A DNA stretch of 64,000 bases from the NCBI RefSeq assembly GCF_003362725.1, contig NZ_QKTV01000007.1:1-64000 (forward strand), written 5' to 3'. A program made the position numbers and the translations under genes. Positions within the stretch are counted from its first letter, which is position 1, and every line of letters begins with the position of its first letter. The stretch is from Winogradskyella aurantiaca (lineage in GTDB: Bacteria; Bacteroidota; Bacteroidia; Flavobacteriales; Flavobacteriaceae). This document shows positions 60,394 through 64,000 of the stretch, piece by piece. The notes under the pieces were generated by a model. It was not told the DNA's origin. It made no database searches and was given only the letters and a program-made list of their open reading frames with translations.

Positions 60394-61572
60394 CTAGTAA
60401 AACAAAAATGAAAATCCTATCAATACAACTAATGCCATTGGTATAACCAGTAGTAAAAAAACAAATGATATTATGCCACTTTTTATTAGAGATAGAAACC
60501 AATTCTGCTTATAAAAAGTAATCAGAGCGATTAAGAAATAAAGGAATGTAGATAATGCCACTAACCAGTCGATCCAGTCTGGTACTTCGTATACAAATCT
60601 ATTGACAGCAAAAACTATAGCAAAAACTGTAAATAGAAACGAGAAGTAATAAAAGCTAAATACCAAATGATGTGCATATTTTCCTTTGTTGAAGTAAAAG
60701 ATCTTGAGAATTAATGCGAAAATTGGCAACAAGAAAAACATGGCCAAAGGGATACTATCAAAAAATGCCTGGACAATTGATCCCGCCCCTTTTCCCTTAT
60801 AAAGAGAAAGCATATTTTTAAATAGTCGACGCTTTAGAAAGCCATCATCTTCAGATAAGCCCATAGCCTTATATATTTCCTTGTCTTCAGCACCAATATC
60901 AATTAATGAGTCGACCATTTTTCTATTAAAATCCCAAGACACACCACTAACGTTAACATTTGGAACACCAATAGAATCAGACATCGTCTCATCCATTTCT
61001 ATCTTTCCTAAATCGACATTCTTTAACTTCACATTTGATTTTACTATGGAATCGACTTGAGCTTTTTGTTCATCATCTAGCCCAAATAAAGCTGGGTTTG
61101 TTTCCATTTGCTTGAGTACTTCTGCTTTAGCTACAGAATCCACTGCTTGTTGTGCTTCGGCAGACAGGTCATCAATTATTTCAGATTCTGCTACCTTTTG
61201 ATTAATCTCATCTGCCTTAGAGACCAAATCCCTAGTACTGAAGGAAATGATGAAGAAGAATATAACAGAAACAAACAAATACATTTGAGCCGGGTGCAAA
61301 TACATCAGTCGCTTACCTTGTATAAATTTAGAAGCTAGATAACCTGGTCTGAACATTAAGGGCAGAAAACTCTTTAAAAACCGTGCATCAAATGAAAAAT
61401 AATTACTAATAGTGTTATAAAACAAAACACCTATGGTAAGATCATCACTAGTTTTTTGTCCACAATGTGGACAAAATTTTGCCCCCTCTTCATAAATTTC
61501 ATCGCAGTTCTGGCAAGAAACCATTTTACTTTCGTCGTATTCTATCGGAACAGGCTTATCATTCATTGACAT
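60394..61572 (-). CDS. DUF3667 membrane protein with N-terminal zinc ribbon
   Basis: 392 aa. N-terminal zinc ribbon with Cys20/Cys23 and Cys34/Cys37 (CQNC ... CPHCGQKT), then DUF3667: FLKSFLPLMFRPGYLASKFIQGKR and YLHPAQMYLFVSVIFFFII. A long acidic, helical extracytoplasmic or cytoplasmic insert (about 115-240) precedes three or four C-terminal transmembrane helices (from about 270). Function unknown; these are widespread in Bacteroidota. The stop codon is directly adjacent to the uvrA stop. Confidence 0.88.
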   Translation of the reverse strand: MSMNDKPVPIEYDESKMVSCQNCDEIYEEGAKFCPHCGQKTSDDLTIGVLFYNTISNYFSFDARFLKSFLPLMFRPGYLASKFIQGKRLMYLHPAQMYLFVSVIFFFIISFSTRDLVSKADEINQKVAESEIIDDLSAEAQQAVDSVAKAEVLKQMETNPALFGLDDEQKAQVDSIVKSNVKLKNVDLGKIEMDETMSDSIGVPNVNVSGVSWDFNRKMVDSLIDIGAEDKEIYKAMGLSEDDGFLKRRLFKNMLSLYKGKGAGSIVQAFFDSIPLAMFFLLPIFALILKIFYFNKGKYAHHLVFSFYYFSFLFTVFAIVFAVNRFVYEVPDWIDWLVALSTFLYFLIALITFYKQNWFLSLIKSGIISFVFLLLVIPMALVVLIGFSFLFY

Positions 61573-61666
61573 CAGATAATAACTACTCTAATCTACAAAA
61601 TAATCATAAATAGCACATACATCGATACTGTTTTAAATAGATGCTGGAAATCAATAAGTTATATTT

Positions 61667-61694
61667 TTGGCATGCTGTTTGATTTCTACCTTTT
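61667..61694 (+). promoter_or_regulatory. Weak promoter candidate TTG-N17-TACCTTTT
   Basis: TTG at 61667-61669 and TACCTTTT at 61687-61694, one mismatch from TAnnTTTG (final G), 20 bp before the ATG at 61715. Right place, imperfect sequence. Confidence 0.35.
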
Positions 61695-61714
61695 GAACCT
61701 TAAATCTGAAAGTT

Positions 61715-62866
61715 ATGAAGGCAATTATTTTATCCGTATTAGCAGTATTTCTTCTAACCAATCAATCAATGTTTGCTTCAGAATTAAAATCTGAAGAGTA
61801 TGTAAATTATGGTTCTTTATTCTATAATAATTCAATTGTATTTGTAGAGAATCAAATCGAATTTGCAGTTTTTCCTGATGGTCAGTTTGATTTTTCATTT
61901 CCTGGATATGGTACCAATGTTACATTGGGATTGTCGGTGAATAACTTCAGTTTTAATGCTGGATTTAATTACAATCCTTATATACAGTATGATGCTTTTG
62001 GTGCCGCAATTCAAATTGAAAACACCCCGGTGTATTATGATGATTTTGGTAGAGTAATACAAATAGGTACCATTGGAATTCAATATAATAGATTTGGTCA
62101 CTTAGTTGGCGTTGGAGGCTTAAATGTAGTCTTTAACAATAATGTTATTGTTAACTTCTCTGGTTACATTAACCCATATAACAGGTTCTATGTTTACAGG
62201 CCATGGCACCGTTATTATGCAATACCTGCGGTGAATTACTGTGTGGTCTACGCAAGACCTTACAGAGCATTCTATAATCCCATAAGGCATGTATACTACA
62301 GACCATATGTGAACAATTATAGATATTCTGTTGTAGCTAGCCGAAGAGCTTATGCTAGAAACGGTCATATTCGTAAGGGTTATACCAATCGCTACAGACA
62401 GGAGGCTCGAAATTCAAGAGACAGACAAGTTGCTGAAAACTATAACAGGCGCTATAGTTCTAGAAGTTCGTCATCAAGAGTTGCGCAGTCAGAAAGAACA
62501 AGGTCTTATGTGCAAACGACAGATAGAAACCCAAATGCCAGTTCTAATAATAGAAATCTACGATCAAATAAAGAGCGGAACCGTACGCTTAGAGATAATA
62601 GAGTTAGTACAAATTATAAAACAAATAAATCAAACAGGGCTAATGGAAGAAAAGGATCTGATCTTAGAAGTAAAAAGTCAATATCAAAGGTTGATAACAG
62701 ATCTAATTCTAGAACAAAGAATTCCCGAGTATCCGTTACACCAAAAAGATATGATTCCAGATCTAAATCAATTAAAACAAAAAGCAAGAGCAGGTCATCC
62801 AATAAATCGAGAGGTCTAACTAAAACGAAAACCTCTGAAAGAAGAAGTTCAAGAAGCCCTAATTGA
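61715..62866 (+). CDS. Secreted protein with Gly/Asn/Tyr-rich domain and Arg/Ser-rich tail
   Basis: 383 aa. Signal peptide ending SMFAS. Residues 30-195 are beta-rich with a repeated FGR/YDDFGRVIQI and Y-N-F pattern and many aromatic residues. Residues 200-383 are low-complexity, about one third Arg/Lys with Ser, Asn and Thr (SRSSSSRV, SKSRSSNKSRG), net charge strongly positive, predicted disordered. No sorting domain or lipobox. The tail resembles basic secreted or nucleic-acid- or polyanion-binding proteins; the function is unknown. Followed by a structured terminator at 62888. Confidence 0.8.
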   Translation: MKAIILSVLAVFLLTNQSMFASELKSEEYVNYGSLFYNNSIVFVENQIEFAVFPDGQFDFSFPGYGTNVTLGLSVNNFSFNAGFNYNPYIQYDAFGAAIQIENTPVYYDDFGRVIQIGTIGIQYNRFGHLVGVGGLNVVFNNNVIVNFSGYINPYNRFYVYRPWHRYYAIPAVNYCVVYARPYRAFYNPIRHVYYRPYVNNYRYSVVASRRAYARNGHIRKGYTNRYRQEARNSRDRQVAENYNRRYSSRSSSSRVAQSERTRSYVQTTDRNPNASSNNRNLRSNKERNRTLRDNRVSTNYKTNKSNRANGRKGSDLRSKKSISKVDNRSNSRTKNSRVSVTPKRYDSRSKSIKTKSKSRSSNKSRGLTKTKTSERRSSRSPN

Positions 62867-62887
62867 TTGATTTTTTTGGTTGGTTGC

Positions 62888-62939
62888 GAGAGTCCTTCAA
62901 GTGTGTGCCTCAAAGCACCTTGGGGGACTTTCTTTTATT
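62888..62939 (+). terminator. Structured terminator after the Arg/Ser-rich protein gene
   Basis: Outer stem GAGAGTCC (62888-62895) with GGACTTTC (62925-62932), inner stems CAAG/CTTG and GTGC/GCAC, then TTTTATT. It reaches the stop of the converging glycosyltransferase. Confidence 0.65.
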
Positions 62940-64000
62940 AATAGGATTGTATAACCGAAGCTAGCTTCTTGGTCAACTCACGTCTTGAAAACTGTTTAAG
63001 ACCAATGGGGTGATTGATTAGATTATGATCCTTATATTTCAAGTAGCATTCTTTAAGGTGATTTTTTAGACCCTCCTTCTGCTTGTAATAAAAATACTTA
63101 CCCGCATTAGTTTCAAATAGAATGCGCTCAACATCAGATCCTTCTGGTCCTAAGGCTAAAATAGGCCGATCCGATTGAAGATATTCAAAGAGTTTTCCTG
63201 GAATAATGGCTTTTGTTTCTTCAGAATCAATTTCAATTAGCAACAATAATTGAGATCTTAGCTGACACTTAATTGCTTCTTTATGCGATACATACCCTAT
63301 TACATTTAAACTATTAGACAACCCATAACCTCCCAAAGCTGCAATCACATCTTCGCTTATAACACCGACCAGGTTAATTTGTAAATCAGATTCAAACTCC
63401 GCGTTTTCCAATACCATTTCTGAGAGTGCTTCCCAAAGAATCTTGGGGTTTCTATTTGATAATAAGGATCCAATGTGAGAAATGGTGAATTTGTTATCTA
63501 ATTCTTGCTTAGGTATGTCATGAGCATCATATCCATTGGTGATTACTTCAAGGGGTATATTGGTCAATGCTGCAAACTCCGATCTAGTGTTATTGCTTGT
63601 TACTATTATGCCATCTGCAGTGTTCAAGACTTTTTTCTCAAGAGCTTTGTGTTTAACCCTAGATCTGGATAACAATTTCAATGACTTGTGATAACCTATA
63701 CTGGTCCAAGGGTCTCTAAAATCTGCAAGCCAATTGATTTTCAAAGTTTCTTTTAATTCTAATCCAATTAGATGAAGGCTATGAGGAGGCCCAGTGGTTA
63801 TCACTGTATTTATAGAACGATCTTTTATTAATGTAGACAATATCTTTACAGAGGGTTTTACCCAGTTTTTACGGGCGTCTGGAATAAAAAAATTACCTCT
63901 AACAAATAACATGAGGCGTTCTGTGAGTGATTGGCTTTTTGTATCTGATATAATACCAGAACTTATTGCTTTTGTTGATTTCTTAGAGAGCATTCCTGAC
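62938..64000 (-). CDS. Glycosyltransferase family 4-like protein, partial (5' end outside window)
   Basis: 353 codons visible, open at the right edge. An internal ATG exists at 63993, but the segment starting there (LSKKSTKAISSG ... FVRGNFFIPDARKNWVKPSVK) is typically found about 90 residues into flavobacterial GT4 proteins, so the real start lies beyond 64000. Motifs: TTGPPHSLHLIG (acceptor side), FRDPWTSIGY, the ITNGYD-type EVITNGYDAHDI and the C-terminal IIPGKLFEYLQSDRPILAL that binds the nucleotide sugar. Likely builds an exopolysaccharide or O-antigen. Its stop overlaps the 3' end of a terminator hairpin from the opposite side. Confidence 0.9.
   Translation of the reverse strand, partial: SGMLSKKSTKAISSGIISDTKSQSLTERLMLFVRGNFFIPDARKNWVKPSVKILSTLIKDRSINTVITTGPPHSLHLIGLELKETLKINWLADFRDPWTSIGYHKSLKLLSRSRVKHKALEKKVLNTADGIIVTSNNTRSEFAALTNIPLEVITNGYDAHDIPKQELDNKFTISHIGSLLSNRNPKILWEALSEMVLENAEFESDLQINLVGVISEDVIAALGGYGLSNSLNVIGYVSHKEAIKCQLRSQLLLLIEIDSEETKAIIPGKLFEYLQSDRPILALGPEGSDVERILFETNAGKYFYYKQKEGLKNHLKECYLKYKDHNLINHPIGLKQFSRRELTKKLASVIQSY

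Noticed and set aside
62352-62819. Long open frame (155 codons) in another frame within the Arg/Ser-rich protein gene
   Set aside because: A by-product of the A-rich, AGA/AAA-biased codons of the real gene; no signal, no motif.
1-64000. tRNA, rRNA, CRISPR array, insertion sequence, prophage or integron
   Set aside because: No cloverleaf-like sequence, no regular spaced repeats, no transposase or integrase reading frame was seen on either strand.

Overview
This AT-rich window looks like the chromosome of a marine-type member of the Flavobacteriaceae (Bacteroidota). The evidence is a type IX secretion C-terminal sorting domain, a Bacteroidota-type LptD, BshA (bacillithiol), a fused BCKDH-type E1, a NagZ/beta-lactamase fusion, a BatA-domain protein and DUF3667. 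Many genes also carry the Bacteroidota sigma-A -7 element TAnnTTTG 18-30 bp before the start codon, and recognisable Shine-Dalgarno sites are scarce. I see no tRNA or rRNA gene, insertion sequence, integrase, prophage or CRISPR array. The content is housekeeping plus lineage-specific genes.

Layout. 1-5 kb: two tandem paralogous secreted proteins built of about 230-residue propeller-like units. 5.4-8.4 kb: a secreted protein, an SF2 helicase and an orphan ExbD. 8.4-9.4 kb: a short transcript unit with two tiny ORFs behind an ECF-like promoter, facing an hsp20 gene that has two phased operator-like palindromes. 9.4-15.5 kb: fused E1 oxo-acid dehydrogenase, then a rightward operon (2OG oxygenase, SUI1, DUF1835, nucleoside phosphorylase, NMT1/THI5-like protein without signal peptide). 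15.6-19.1 kb: small membrane protein, ung, mutS2 without Smr domain, DUF393. 19.4-25.2 kb: leftward run aroC, glutamate-type symporter, GshB-like ATP-grasp ligase, TerB-like protein, N-formylglutamate amidohydrolase-like protein, DUF1704/QEGLA metallopeptidase. 25.4-33.4 kb: LpxH-like phosphoesterase, giant FAD/Fe-S dehydrogenase, bshA, NagZ/beta-lactamase fusion. 33.5-38.9 kb: leftward run amidase, MCE protein, two Fe-S electron-transfer proteins, HAD protein and small proteins. 39-46 kb: lptD, ridA, GH16, TIGR02757, S10 peptidase. 46-55 kb: M61 peptidase, BatA protein, a dihydroorotase-like pseudoenzyme, esterase, MBL hydrolase, a 485-aa conserved unknown. 55-64 kb: bcp, nth (no Fe-S cluster), ECF sigma with a 47-aa partner, uvrA, DUF3667, an Arg/Ser-rich secreted protein, and a glycosyltransferase cut by the window end.

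How the genes work together. The best candidate for an under-described system is the four-gene ligase/TerB/amidohydrolase/QEGLA-peptidase block (19366-22744), with three successive 1-bp overlaps between stop and start, or a 15-nt gap. It couples a predicted peptide-bond-forming ATP-grasp enzyme with two predicted hydrolases, and bshA lies about 6.5 kb away, which argues that the GshB-like enzyme need not make glutathione. Second candidates are the ECF sigma plus 47-aa protein operon, and the two-tiny-ORF transcript at 8.45-8.74 kb. Envelope genes (lptD, MCE, amidase, NagZ fusion, BatA, M61) and DNA repair genes (ung, mutS2, nth, uvrA) are unusually frequent here.

Annotation notes. Several start codons were moved because the longest reading frame begins with a TTG that lies upstream of, or inside, the promoter. 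Conversely, at least four genes (25390, 29148, 37731, 53801) have TTG as their only usable start. The TIGR02757 gene at 43981 has no ATG/GTG/TTG at all at its conserved N-terminus.
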